Of a stretch of 64,000 nt of DNA, positions 1 through 13,475 are shown piece after piece. Positions within the stretch are counted from its first letter, which is position 1; each line of letters starts with the position of its first letter. The DNA lies in NCBI GenBank assembly GCA_905182985.1, contig CAJJDN010000146.1, forward strand, positions 84,928 through 148,927. Reading direction: 5' to 3'. The notes under the pieces were generated by a model. It was not told the DNA's origin. It made no database searches and worked only from the letters and a program-made list of their open reading frames with translations. The position numbers and the translations under genes are program-made. This DNA comes from Paramecium sonneborni. Lineage: Eukaryota > Ciliophora > Oligohymenophorea > Peniculida > Parameciidae.

Positions 1-1221
1 AAGAAACTAAGAACAACATATAATTAAGAGAAAATCTCTTATAATGAACAAATTGCTTCATTATAATAATGCTTAGAAAAAAACATAGAATTATTATAAA
101 AATAATTTACAAGAAATAATGAAATTCAAAATTCAAATAACAAATTACATAAATAGTTAATAGAAAATTAAAATCAATTACATTAAACTATATTTTAATA
201 TTAATTATAAATTTTGGAAAATGAATCTTTCAAAATTTAAGAAGTTTAACAATATAAAGAGCAAATTAACAGTTTAAATAGTTTAAGAGATGAAACAATA
301 AAAAATATAAAGCAAATTATATAAAATTCTAAATAATATTCATCTTAAAACGAAGAAAATTAAGTTATTTAATTAGATGAAATTGAGGATTAAAATTTTC
401 AGCAAATTTTGAATTTTATTAACTAATTCATAGTAAATATTAAAAATACTGAAGATAAACAAGAAAATTTAAAATAAAAAATTGTATAAGATTTTGATAT
501 AAATAAAGATAAAAATTAAAATATATAACTATTGATATAATAATTAGATAAAAATCAAATTACTTTTAAGGTGATAATAAATTTATTTGAAAAAATAATA
601 AAATAAATGTAAAAATTTTATAATATAAATTAATAATTAATAAATAACTTAATGAAAAATTGACTGAATATAAATAGCATTATAATTAATCCAATTAATA
701 ATTAGAATAGTTATTAGCTAAATTGGAAAGTTAATAATCAGTAGAATCATAAAATATTTAAGAATTAATTATTGATAGAAGAATATCGATATAAGAAGAT
801 TTTTATATAGCATTTTCCATCCAAGGTATGAATTTTAAATAATTTAGAGATATTGAATTAATCAAATGAAGATTACTTTGAAAAATAAAAGGAACTTGTT
901 TATAAATTGGCCACTGTAAGCTTAGAATTGATAGTTTAAGAAAACTTTAAAGAAGAAGGAAATAAAGAATTAATATCAATAATTTTTGGTTTTATCGATA
1001 ATATTAGCAATCAAGATTTAAAAAATGATATCGATATCATGATAGGAAAATGGGAAAGGAACAGATAGTTGTTTGAGAAAATTAATAATAAATTAGATAG
1101 AAATAACAACAGGTTATAGAAAATCATTTTTATAATGTCAAGAGCATCAATAATGTTAGAAAGATTAAGAATTTATGTGAAAGAAAAAGGAAAAGATATT
1201 ATATAATATGATTAAAAATGA
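1..1221 (+). CDS. Coiled-coil protein, 3' part (5' end outside window; frame break inside)
   Basis: The reading frame enters from the left edge and is open in the ciliate code (TAA/TAG = Gln) until a TGA at 661. The coding signal then continues in a different frame (from about 591) through a 22-nt intron at 826-847 to a TGA at 1219-1221. The product is Gln/Asn/Lys-rich and heptad-like throughout, with no catalytic motif that I recognise. No GT-AG intron joins the two frames: there is no AG between 571 and 660. Either a base is wrong in the A/T-rich stretch near 610-650 or the gene is broken. The C-terminal 120 residues are better conserved-looking (mixed hydrophobic and charged) than the N-terminal coil. 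Function is unknown. Coding status is fairly sure, the joined gene model is not. Confidence 0.55.
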
Positions 1222-1302
1222 TTGTATATAATAAATGTTATCTTGATATATTATAAAACAATTAAAATTAGTATTTAATAAATATAAAAAATAAAAAAAA
1301 TG

Positions 1303-2355
1303 ATGTTAATTGATCCATAGAACAAGTTACTTAAGACATAGATAATGGAATTGATTATGTAATTGATTATAAAGAGTGTAGGAATAAATAAAAAAGAATC
1401 GTAGTAGCAAAAGATTATAATTATTCATGCACAAAATTGGAATATATGGAAGATGGTAAATTGTTTTTATCATTTTAATGTTTTAATTTTAATGAGATTT
1501 TTAGTATTGCAGGTAATTACATGATAGGAAAATATTATAAGGGTAATAAAATATATATAAGAAATAGATTATACTAGAGAGGAGACAGAAAATGGATTTA
1601 ATTTAACATTTTCATTTGATGCATAATCAGCAAAAGAAGAACCTAAGATTCCAAAGAATGCAACTGAAGCAGAGAAAGCTGAAATATAAGAATTAAGATA
1701 GTAAATAAGAGGAGAGAATTAGAAATTATTTGAGAAAGTCACAAGAGATTTTTCATAAATAAGAAGAAACTTTTATGCAGTTGCTTTTGAATAGGCATTT
1801 GATTAAATTAATAAAGGAGAAGGGGCTAATAAATTTAAATATTAAAGTAGAGAAAATGAAGTTGTATATGCAATACCTGATAAAGATGCATTAAACATAT
1901 TCTATGAAATATCATTTTAGGATAATGTAGATAGAACATTAGCAAATTTAATAATTACAGAGATTATTGATGCAAAGAAAAATGTGAAGATGGCACCACC
2001 TATATCTAGATCTAATTATTAATCATCTATTTTGAAATCAGCATTTCCAGAAGTATCTAATATCAAAGTAGATCCAAATTCATAAGTTATAACAATGACA
2101 TTATTTAAAGCATAACATTTTAGTAAAAATATAGAATAATTATCTACATTTTTATAAGGATTTAGGTAATGAAAATATTGATTAATAAATAGATAATATT
2201 TACATTACCATATTCATGCTTCTAAAACATATTTACATTCTAGAATTATAAAGAGAATTGGACAATTTCAAAGAAGCTTGTAATTGTGTTAATTTGAACC
2301 AGAGATTGAAAAAAAGAATGAAGATCTTTTCACATAATCTGTTGCAAAAGCATGA
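1303..2355 (+). CDS. ARPC2: Arp2/3 complex subunit 2 (p34-Arc)
   Basis: This is the ARPC2 subunit that, with ARPC4, forms the core of the actin-nucleating Arp2/3 complex. The body matches the family in order: an N-terminal strand-rich half, then a segment beginning RRNFYAVAFEQ (family: KRNCFASVFEK), then APPISRSNY, and the C-terminal helix FRQYLHYHIHASKTYLHSR, which closely matches the animal FRDYLHYHIKCSKAYIHTR. Two introns are needed: 1543-1567 (25 nt; a 19-nt alternative ends at 1561) and 2166-2192 (27 nt). The first removes TGG-disrupted reading, the second removes an in-frame TGA. The start MLIDPQNKLLKTQ resembles the family N-terminus but lies in frame 1, whereas the following residues are in frame 3. 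No intron fits, so a one-base error or break lies near 1326-1341. Identity is near certain, the N-terminus is not. Confidence 0.93.
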
Positions 2356-2437
2356 AATATAAAATTAAAGATAATTAAATAATTATATTGTTTTAGAAAG
2401 TCATAATACTTGAGCAAAAGCTGACTTTTATTAAATT

Positions 2438-3848
2438 TCAGCATAATTTACTTTTGGTAAATGAAACATTGATTTTTCTACCCATTACTTCTTTTCCATG
2501 AAGTAAAGATGCTCCATTCAATGCTTCTTCTAAAGATGATAATCTTACTAATGCCATATGTTTTTATCTATCATTAATATTATAATTGTTTATTTACTTA
2601 TCAATATGTATATATTTAATTGCTTATACATGACCAATTCCTTTGAATAAATCTTTAATATATTATTCATCTTCACACATTTTCCCTTTTATATTACTTA
2701 AATGTAAAATTTAACTTGGTGGATTAAAAGATATTGATTTACCATCACTAAATCTAAATTATGATGGAATTGGCATAAAAACTTAAGTTTATGGAGATTA
2801 GAATGGTAAAGGAAATTAAATCTCTTAATAATTTGAATAAAAGATCTTTAATTTATATCCAAAATACATTTAATTATTAAGGTGATCAAGTGCATTTTAA
2901 GCATGTGATAATTTCTCAAATTATACTAAAGCTGAAGTTTTATTTTAAATATGAATAATTAATAAGACATTCCCAAAATTAGATAGTAAATTAAATATAT
3001 TTAAAGCAGTAATATTCTGATTCATCAACCCTCTCATATAAACAACTTTAGATGGTTAATTCTCTCTTAAGAATTGTGGTGATACATATGTATAAGGATC
3101 AATATCTTAATTCTTTATTTTATCTTCTACTTCAGGAATAGAAAACATATAAGAATTTAAATAGGTATTCTTTTCAGATGAAAATGCATGCATTATATCT
3201 TCATCAATTGGATCATTTTCATTATTATCATCCAATTATATTGATTTATATGATGAACATTTTTTATTGTTTGGACAATCAGTATCATCTATAAATTCTA
3301 AAGATGTTTATATTATAGAAGATTCCCATTCATTTTTATAATCTTAATAATCTTATTTGTCATTCAAACTACCTCTTGTTCTCTCATTTCCAAAACTAAC
3401 TACACTTGATCTCCCATCTTAATGATTTATTAATGGTTGACTCTATGTCTTAGGATAATTGTACTCTTATTCATATACATTCACACTCTTTGTTGAATTT
3501 CTTTATTTCATTGCCTGATAATCCACACCTCCAGAATTATTATTCAAAAATGTCACACTCTACAATGTAGAAAAGTAACTATTTATTAATTACTACTATT
3601 TACACATTCATTATTGTTTATTCGTACAATTAACAACCATTCAATTATTACTATGATATCTTTGCCTATTATACACTTCCCATCTCTATAAAACATTTCC
3701 ATAACTTTCCTTTCTCAAATATTAATATCTTGTTCACTTCCCCATAATTTTAAAAATATCTATAGAATAAAGAATGAGCCAAAATTATTGATTAAGGATT
3801 CTATACTATCACTAATAACACTCGTGTACTCTCATTCTCAGATATCAT
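2438..3848 (-). CDS. PTB / hnRNP-L-like RNA-binding protein
   Basis: The spliced product is 461 aa after removing one 25-nt intron (3579-3603). Three RRM-like folds can be followed. The first (start 3848) reads STRVLLVIVQNP ... IMNVYFSTLQSV, like PTB RRM2. A second follows at about PSKVVYMRGLMNQNITA ... ALVQFEKLSHAQNAL. The C-terminal one starts ILHLSNIKG and ends GRKINVSFTKSKLC, which resembles the last RRM of PTB (RVSFSKSTI). A 130-residue acidic, low-complexity linker separates the first RRM from the others. Proteins of this family bind pyrimidine-rich RNA and regulate splicing, 3'-end formation and translation. The usual PTB RRM1 is not found. Coding-like sequence just upstream (3849-4376) might hold part of it. 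The gene ends 82 bp from the convergent ARPC2 gene. Confidence 0.85.
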
Positions 3849-4376
3849 TATATTTTTATATTTTTTATTTATTATATCTAATACTATCATTCTAATATTA
3901 TTATGTTATTATAATTTTAATAATTCTTATCTATATAATTATTATTAATTATTCTCCTACCTTTCATTCCATAATTAACTCAATTACTAAATTTAACACT
4001 CTAATCATATTCATTTTATATTAATTTAACAAAATTATATCTATAATTATAATCCTTAAATTTACTAGTTTCTAATCATTTCTTTCTTCATTCAAATTTT
4101 TTAGCTATATATTAATATCATCTTTTTATATTTAGAGTAATCTTGATTAATTGCTTAGTTTCTTTCAAATATTTTCTTATTTTCCTAAAATTAATCTATA
4201 TAAATATATAATATCAAAATTTATTGTTTTAGAAAATTATAAATCTTTTTTTAGTAGAGAAATTAACTATATAAATATAAGAAAAAACTCTAAATTTTTA
4301 TTTTATATGAACCAATCTTTACAACAAAAGAAGCTTTAAATTTAAATTGTATTTCATTTAATTTTAAATATTTTAT
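3849..4376 (-). other. Coding-like interval with unresolved frames
   Basis: This 528-bp gap between the PTB-like start and the end of coiled-coil copy A is too long and too open for ordinary spacing in this window. Minus-strand frames carry plausible residues: a heptad-like stretch in one frame around 4030-4140 and an Asn/Arg-rich stretch in another around 3900-4030. A possible 27-nt intron (GTAATTGAG...GAAAG, 3961-3987) would remove one TGA. I could not assemble a single ORF with a start. It may be a small gene, a lost N-terminal exon of the RNA-binding protein, or a decayed gene. Confidence 0.3.
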
Positions 4377-5903
4377 TCAAATAGCAACAAATATATCATT
4401 TTCTGTGAGTTTATCTAAATCTGGAAGTTTTAAGTATTTTTTTACAAATTAAATTGAATTATTTAATGGTTAAGTTATATTATTCTAAAGAGTAATTTGA
4501 TTTTATAAATTTTCAAGCAATTTTTAAAATATTGCAATTTTTGCCTAAATTTCTGTAATATCTTTTGGAGCAGGATTGATATTATTATAATAATTTATTA
4601 ATTAGTCCTTAAATACATTTGATTATTTAATTTAAGGTAGTTATTCAAATAAAGTAAGAACAAATCCGCTAAATTCTTTAAAAAGGTTATAATATGTTGG
4701 TATTTTTATTGATATTGCTATAATTTTAATAAATATTAATTTTACCTTAATTCTGATTTTTGGAACCATTATAATTCTATTAAAAGTTTTATAAAGTTTA
4801 TAAATATTTTGATTTTTCTTATAAGACTTCATTTTTACTTTTCATTAACTGTTCAGATAAACTTTTATTCTTTGCTTCAAGTTCTTTTGAATTTCGTAGT
4901 AAATGGTTTAAAAGAATTTGGAATCTTTCAAATACTTTTGAATTTAATTAAATGAAAGCTGAAATTTTTTTATATTCCATTTCCATTTTTTCATCATTTT
5001 ATAAGATATTATTTTACATTATATTACTACATTATTTTGAAATTTTTTGTACTTCATTTATTAAGTTAATTATGTTAGATATATCTTCTTCGAGTTTTTT
5101 TTAATCTTCATTGGTTTATTTTTATATTTTCTAAATATTATCTACTGAAGTTTTTATATCTTAAGATTAAACTTTAATTTTTTTTAAGTAATCATTGATT
5201 TAGTTGCATAAATTTTCATATCCTGGATATATATTTATTTCATAACTTTGAGTATTTAATATATCAGATATACAATTTTAATAATCGAATACTTACTTTC
5301 TGAATTTTTCTTATTCATTTTTTAAACTATTAATATAACATTATTGTGCCTCAATTATAGCTTTGTGATCTTCATAAAATTTTAAATTTCTAGAGAATAG
5401 TCCTTTATAATTTTAAAACAATTCATCATATTTCTGCTACAATTTTTCATCAGGTTTTTCATTAAGTTTTTCATTAAGTTTTTCATTAGGTTTTTCAAAA
5501 TTAAGTTTTTCATTAAGTTTTTCATTAGGTTTTTCATTAAGTTTTTCATTAGGTTTTTCATCAAGTTTTTATGGCTTTTTATATCTATTCTTTATATTTT
5601 CAAAAGTTATTTTATCACCTTAACACAGTTTTTCAAATTCTTAATTTGTGTAATTAGTTGTTAATAAATCTAGTATTTTTTTGACAATATCTTTTAAAAT
5701 AGAATTTTCACTTATTTATTATTAAATTTCTTATTAAAATCTTTATAACTCTTAGTTTAATTACCAAGATAATTCAGATATCTCCTTAATATTATAATGA
5801 CCTATTTTCAATTAAACTAATTACTTAATGTATTAATTGCTACATTTTTATCCACCATTAAATCTTATTGAAACTTATTGATTTTATCTCTTGCTGAGTT
5901 CAT
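4377..5903 (-). CDS. Coiled-coil protein, copy A of an inverted gene pair
   Basis: Splicing two introns (5802-5824, 23 nt, and 4718-4745, 28 nt) gives 491 aa. The N-terminal 270 residues are nearly the same as copy B at 25806-27212, including the start MNSARDKINKFQ. A lysine/proline-rich degenerate repeat (KPNEKLNEK-type, about nine pentads, around residues 100-150) is flanked by conserved coils. After about residue 270 the two copies diverge completely. Here the tail is another long coil ending in a compact hydrophobic segment (LPDLDKLTENDIFVAI). The first intron sits at exactly the same site as in copy B, which supports both models. Probably a cytoskeletal or structural coiled-coil protein; no enzymatic motif is visible. 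Function unknown. Confidence 0.8.
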
Positions 5904-6335
5904 TTTTATAAATATTTATGAAAATTATATAAATAATAATTTTAATTTAAATATATAAAAACAATAAATTCTACTATTCTTATATTTATACTTAATATAT
6001 TAAACTCTAAGTTCCATGTTCATTCATCTTTTTTTAAGATTTTCATATATTTAATTTCTTATAATTCTGATTATTGCTTATAATTATTAAATTTATATGA
6101 TGAATCGAGAAGTTATAGAACCTCTTTTGAATAATAGAATATTTGCTTTAATAAATGATTTATATAAATTGTTTATTAAATTATTATCACAATTTTTCAA
6201 TACCATTATTGATTCGTTTTATTAATTTTATATTTCTAGATTATTAATAACTAAGCTAATATTATATATTAATTATCTTAAATCTTTCTAATATCTTTTA
6301 AAGAATGTGATAATCAAATGATACAAAGCAAAAGT
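5040..6335. repeat. Inverted duplication, arm 1
   Basis: The reverse complement of this interval matches 25378-26660. It covers the first half of coiled-coil copy A plus about 430 bp of its upstream flank, with scattered substitutions and small indels. Even the non-coding AT-rich upstream sequence is conserved, so the duplication included the promoter region. The arms lie about 20 kb apart in opposite orientation. Confidence 0.85.
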
Positions 6336-6590
6336 CATTTAGTTAATACTATTTTCATAATACGAAGAGTAATATTTTTGAATGAATCTAAAAATAAGAA
6401 TAAAGTATATATTAAGAATTAGAAAACAACTAAATAATAATATTTATAAATAGAGAGGGTTTGGTATTATCTGTGATTAAAGTGGTTAAGCAAATAATAA
6501 TATTATAGATGGAAAACAGGATGATTAAAATATAAGTTGTAATTATTGATAATATGATAAATATTTATAATTAAATTTTTAATCAAATAT
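5904..6590. promoter_or_regulatory. Divergent intergenic region between copy A and the CCCH gene
   Basis: This 687-bp interval has no convincing ORF. Positions 5904-6335 are the duplicated 5' flank shared with copy B, which suggests it carries the copy A promoter. The remaining 250 bp should hold the promoter of the rightward CCCH gene. No specific motif can be assigned. Confidence 0.4.
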
Positions 6591-8219
6591 ATGAATGCTA
6601 AATCCGATACTCCATGCCGATATTTTATTAAAGGGAATTGCAGAGAGGGAGAGGAATGTCAATACTCGCATGACACATAAAATATTGAGAAAGTTAATTT
6701 AATAAGAGATGATAAGGGGAAACTGAATTTGAAGAAGAATAATGACTTTCAATTTGAGAGAAGAAATGTAAGAGAGAGAGGTAGAGGAAGAGGCATATAA
6801 GATAGAGAATAAGATGATGAATTAGAAAAAGATTACTAAAAGAAAGATAACAGTTAAAGAATTGAAAGTTAATAATAAAAGAATTAAAATGATTAAAAAG
6901 GTGAAAAAAGATTTGGAGAATAATAGGAAAGAAATGAAGATAAAAGAAGAAAATAGAGATTTGATAAGAATTTAAATGAATAGGAAAATAAAAATAAATA
7001 TGGTGTATAAGGAGAAATAAATAATGTAAATTCTGAGAGATTAGAAAAATATCAAGAAAATAATAATGAAGATGATTAGAAATAATATCGTTAAAGAGGG
7101 AGAGGAAGAGGAAGAGGAAGAGGAGGAGATAGAGAAAATACATTTAAAAGAAGAGAATTTATATAAGATGAAGAGAAAGAAAGAGGAGATTAGATAAAAT
7201 AAAAAGGTGATGGATTTAATAAGATAAAGAAAGTTAAAGTTAATGAGATATAAGTAAAAAAAAGAATTTAAGTATTGAATTTAGAGTAAAAGAAAAATAT
7301 AGATAATCTAATTTAAATAGTTGGATATAATTTTTAATTTTTAGGTATTTTAAAATCAAATTCAATTGATTTTTATTAAATACCTTTTAAAAGGAATGGA
7401 ATATTAATAGTAGATGATGAGAAGAAAGTCACAATAAGTCATTTGGATAAATAATTTATTTGTGCATTCATATAAGAACATAAAAATGATGAATGTTCTC
7501 TGATGATTCAATTTTAAAAAAATGATGAATCATTTAAGAATTTATTAATATTTAATAATGTGTTTCATTAATAGATTCCATAGATAATATTTGATATATC
7601 AATGAAAGACATAGTATATACAAATTTAGAAGATGGATTATTATATACATTTTGTAAGGATGGATTGATTAGAATATTCCAATAGAATGAGATAGGATAA
7701 TTTAAATATATTTAACATTATAATTTGGAATAATCAATTGAGAATGTAATTAAGGTTGGTAGTAATTACTTAATAGGAGTAAGAACTAATTAATTATATT
7801 TATTTAATGGTACTATAATAACTGAAATTCCATATAAATTTAATAAGAAATGCACATAAATGATAATTGATTTAGATAGAGTGATTCTAAAAATGGATGA
7901 AGATATTTCAACATCAATATATGTATTGAGTTAGAAATTGGAAATAATAGGACCAATATATGAGGGAGAAAAAGTGATTTGTTTAGAAATAATAAAGAGT
8001 TATGAAAGTGATAAATTATTTATTTTTGGATTAAGTAATTCAGTAGAGATTTATACTGAAATAGAAAACAAATTGTATCCAATAAATGTAATTTTGAATT
8101 AGAAATTTATATAAATGAAAAAGATAGAAATTACTAATGAAAATATGGTTACATAAAAGTTTATAGTTGGAGAATATGATGGAGAACTTAAAATATTCAG
8201 TGTAGTTCCTGAATAATGA
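6591..8219 (+). CDS. CCCH zinc-finger protein with WD40-like C-terminus
   Basis: The single exon encodes 542 aa. Residues 8-26 form a CCCH finger with spacing C-x7-C-x5-C-x3-H (CRYFIKGNCREGEECQYSH), a fold that usually binds single-stranded RNA. The middle (about residues 30-215) is highly charged, with two Arg-Gly-rich runs (RGRGRG) typical of RNA-binding tails. The C-terminal 300 residues contain repeated strand patterns ending in motifs such as GLIRIF, NQLYLF, SVEIYTE and GELKIF, like blades of a WD40 propeller. This order, CCCH finger followed by a propeller, is seen in several RNA-associated proteins. I infer a role in mRNA handling. Start chosen as the first ATG after the duplicated flank. 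Confidence 0.75.
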
Positions 8220-8307
8220 TTGTTTATTTTAGTAATGCTTATTTATTTTAATAATATATTTTAATATTGCATATATTTAATTAAAATAATGTTTATTTAT
8301 TTTAATA

Positions 8308-10559
<2,252 letters not shown>

Positions 10560-10687
10560 TATATGGTTTTTTTGTTTTATTATTGAATTTATTTATATCC
10601 TTATAAAAATATGAAGAAATAAAGATAATTAATTTAAGAAGATTTTTGATTAAGAAAGTAAATCAATTTAAATTCAATTATTCAAAA

Positions 10688-11255
10688 ATGCCGCTAGAAA
10701 AGAGAGATTAATCAAAACAATAGGATTTCATAGATTAATTAGGAATGCTGCTTTAATAATCACTTCAAAATATAATAGAATTTAGAATACATTAAATTCA
10801 ATTGTTACTTAGATTCAATAATATAAATTAGATATAGAATAAATAAAAATCTTAATCAAAACCACCAATTAACTATAATAATATAAAAGGTTTCCTTATT
10901 TTTAAAAAGTCAGAATTCTAGAAATAAAGGACTTTTTGGAATTCTGAAATATTACTAAAAAGTAGATGATTGATAAAAAATAAAGTTTCAATATATTATT
11001 ATAAATGGATTAAGATAATAATTTAGATATAATTAAATTAAAATTGAATCACATACTAATATATAAATAATTTACTTTGAAACAACAATAAGACAACTTG
11101 ATTAGATTAAGGAGATTTACTCAATAAATGTGATACAAATTAATAAATTTTTAAAGAGAATATGGTAAGAATAAACAAAAATATAATTAATAAAATCAGA
11201 AATAGATTATGGGGTCTATCTTGCATAAGAATTATTCAATCAATAATTAAAATGA
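10688..11255 (+). CDS. Small Gln-rich protein, unknown
   Basis: All three frames are open here, so splicing decides. Starting at the ATG at 10688 and removing introns 10804-10831 (28 nt) and 10962-10985 (24 nt, with an in-frame TGA) yields a 171-aa ORF with start and stop. The downstream exon has the strongest codon-position-1 G signal. The product is Gln/Ile/Asn-rich with heptad-like C-terminal helices (IRQLDQIKEIYSINVIQINK) and ends LAQELFNQQLK. No domain is recognised. It ends 87 bp before the convergent membrane-protein gene. Moderate confidence in the exon model, low in any function. Confidence 0.5.
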
Positions 11256-11341
11256 ATTTATTATATATACATAAATATGCTAATTCATAAATATTAATAA
11301 ATATAGATATCTTGATATTAGAATACAATATAAAAAAAGAT

Positions 11342-12867
11342 TCAATTAATCTAAAGTTGAGGAACTTTAAAATTTGTTAGACTTCCGAATTTGATTTCTT
11401 AATTTATAGTTCTTGGACTCATGCTTTTAAGATCAACAAATTCATTATTATTAGCCACCAATTCATCAATTTGCTAATTAATATTAAGGTTATTTTGCCG
11501 AGCACTTACTAAATCAAATCTCTTAATAGAACCATACAAATCTTCTACTTAACGTGTAAACCTTAAGGGATTAATAAGTATTTCTGTTATGTCCAAAAAT
11601 TTATCAATCACAAGAGATTAGTTAAGATAAAACAATCTTGCTTTACTTGATTTAATTAATCTACAGAAGTTTAAGTAATTTTTCGTATTATTTTTAGGAG
11701 TATCAGAATTATTAGAATTGATACTATTTTATTGATGAGTTAAACAATTTATTAAATAGAGTCTATAAAGAATAGATTAGATAGGAAATAGTGCAATTTC
11801 AAAAATAACTCTAATAATAGTAAAGAAACCACCAATTTTTGCAGCTACATCCATTAAAGTTTGATAGGTAATGAAATGAATTCTTTTTTTAGCATCTAAA
11901 TTAATTTCAAGTTAAGCAAAACTACTGTCATCTTCAAAATTTAAAGCAGAATCAATAGCTGTATTTTAATATTCAAAACCATCATGTTTTTCATAAGAAG
12001 GAAAGAAATAAAAGGGATTATACTCTAATTAACTTTAAGAGTATTAAAAATATATTTTAATATATTTTCGCACTTTGTAATACATGGGCGTAACATCTAT
12101 ACTTTATGCTTTTTCATAAGGAGAATCATCTAATTCCTTATTAAATTAATGAAATGAATAAGAGTAGTAAAGGTTGGCATTTTTTATATATTAATCAATA
12201 TCATCATTGGATGCACAATCTAAAATTAAAAAAAGGAATTTACTGTTATAATCAGTGCTATTTTAACATCTTTAAACTAATGCTCCCAATAAGGTGAAAT
12301 TATCTTATCTGGTAGAACCTTGAATTCTTATTTCTGGATTTTGTTTAATATATTCTTCATCCATACAGTAAGTAATATTTTCATATCCTTTTGGTATATT
12401 TAATTGCTATATTTATGAAATATTTTTACAAGTGAGACTTCCTAAATTCTGTTACCACAAATAGTTCCTGGGATAAATATACATTCAGTTTCTGTCAATG
12501 ACTTATTACAATAATAAAAACTAATTGAGAAGACTTTATTATTGTCATTAGGAATGGGTTATCCCATATTGTCTAATAATCCAACAGCAAAGATAAGTTC
12601 AGAAGAATTAAAAGTATAGCCCTAACATTTAATCAAGTTTATTACTTCTTCACCTGATATAACAGCATCTTTAGAATTCAGAATAGCATTTTTTCCTTTA
12701 TTCATTTCTAAAATAAAAGAATTACAAGAGTAGGCAAGTATGGTAAAAAGTACTAAGGTCATAAATGCACCAATATTGGTTCTAAAAGCTGATTAACCGG
12801 TGGCTAAGAGTCGTATTTCTTAACCAAAAATGTCGAATCTTTTAAAGGTTTATTAGACTTAATTCAT
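11342..12867 (-). CDS. Two-TM ciliate membrane protein (FDIFG-type family)
   Basis: Splicing one 23-nt intron (12407-12429) gives exactly 500 aa. The N-terminus reads KRFDIFGQEIRLLATGQSAF, followed at once by a first TM helix (GAFMTLVLFTILAYS). A roughly 300-residue domain with several cysteines (KCQGYTF, YYCNKSL, TICGN, RCQNST) comes next, then a second TM segment (AAKIGGFFTIIRVIFEIALF) and a charged cytosolic tail. Aromatic-rich short N-terminus, ectodomain, second TM and cytosolic tail are the plan of a large family of predicted surface or receptor-like membrane proteins in ciliates. I know the layout but no demonstrated function. The start is the first ATG in frame, 7 codons before the conserved KRFDIFG. 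Confidence 0.8.
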
Positions 12868-13009
12868 CTAATTTTAATGATTGAAATAAAGAATTGAAAG
12901 GAGGCTTAAATAATTTATATTTTTAATAAGAAAAGTGGATGTGAGTTAAATTTTGAATTAAGTGAGAAATGTTGAAATATAATACATATATTGCTACTAA
13001 AATATTTAA

Positions 13010-13430
13010 TCATTAATAAAATCTAAAAGTGGCACCCGATCTAACACTAATAATCATTTTGTTATTGAAATCAAAAGTAACATCTTAAACAGCATCTTTA
13101 TGTCCCTTTTATAGTATATTCTTGTTAGACATAGAGTTAATAGAGATAATACTTTTTATGTTTTTTCATTATATATTCTAATTTATTGATCATATTTGAT
13201 CTATAAAATTAGCAGATACCATATTGTTAATTTATTTTTTAGGATCCATATCCATTCTATCTACTTTAAATATGTCTTAGTTAATATTGCATTTCTGTAA
13301 TTTGAAGTTCTATTTTTGTATAATTATAAGTATAAGTATAAAAAGTTAATCTTCAATAATATTTTTTCAATTATTTTATCTACTTTATACTCATAATTCT
13401 TTAAATAATAAAAGTAATATGAATTCTCTT
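13010..13430 (-). pseudogene. WD40-repeat fragment
   Basis: The 3' end encodes a clear WD40 blade (GHKDAVQDVTFDFNNKMIISVRS and ATFRFY before TGA at 13010). A preceding blade end (DQQIRIYNEKTQK) lies in another frame. Introns of 19 nt (GTATCT...TATAG) and 32 nt (GTATTATC...ACAAG) can join them, but no good start or full propeller exists upstream. A near-duplication of GATCAA around 13190 could instead be a frame-breaking insertion. Too short for a functional propeller: either a decayed gene or a badly truncated one. A short TAAGTA-type tract at about 13321-13340 echoes the large satellite at 27.6 kb. Confidence 0.45.
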
Positions 13431-13475
13431 CAGCTTTGTTAATTGATTTAATAACTATAATTATATATATAATTT

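Noticed and set aside
6694..7143. 149-codon minus-strand ORF rich in Leu/Phe/His
   Set aside because: Antisense of the charged RG-rich part of the CCCH gene; hydrophobic composition is the expected complement of Lys/Glu/Arg codons.
10800..11394. An alternative frame of the small unknown gene running to TGA 11394 and overlapping the membrane-protein gene
   Set aside because: It needs an in-frame TGA ignored and has weaker codon-position-1 G; the spliced model ends at 11255 without overlap.
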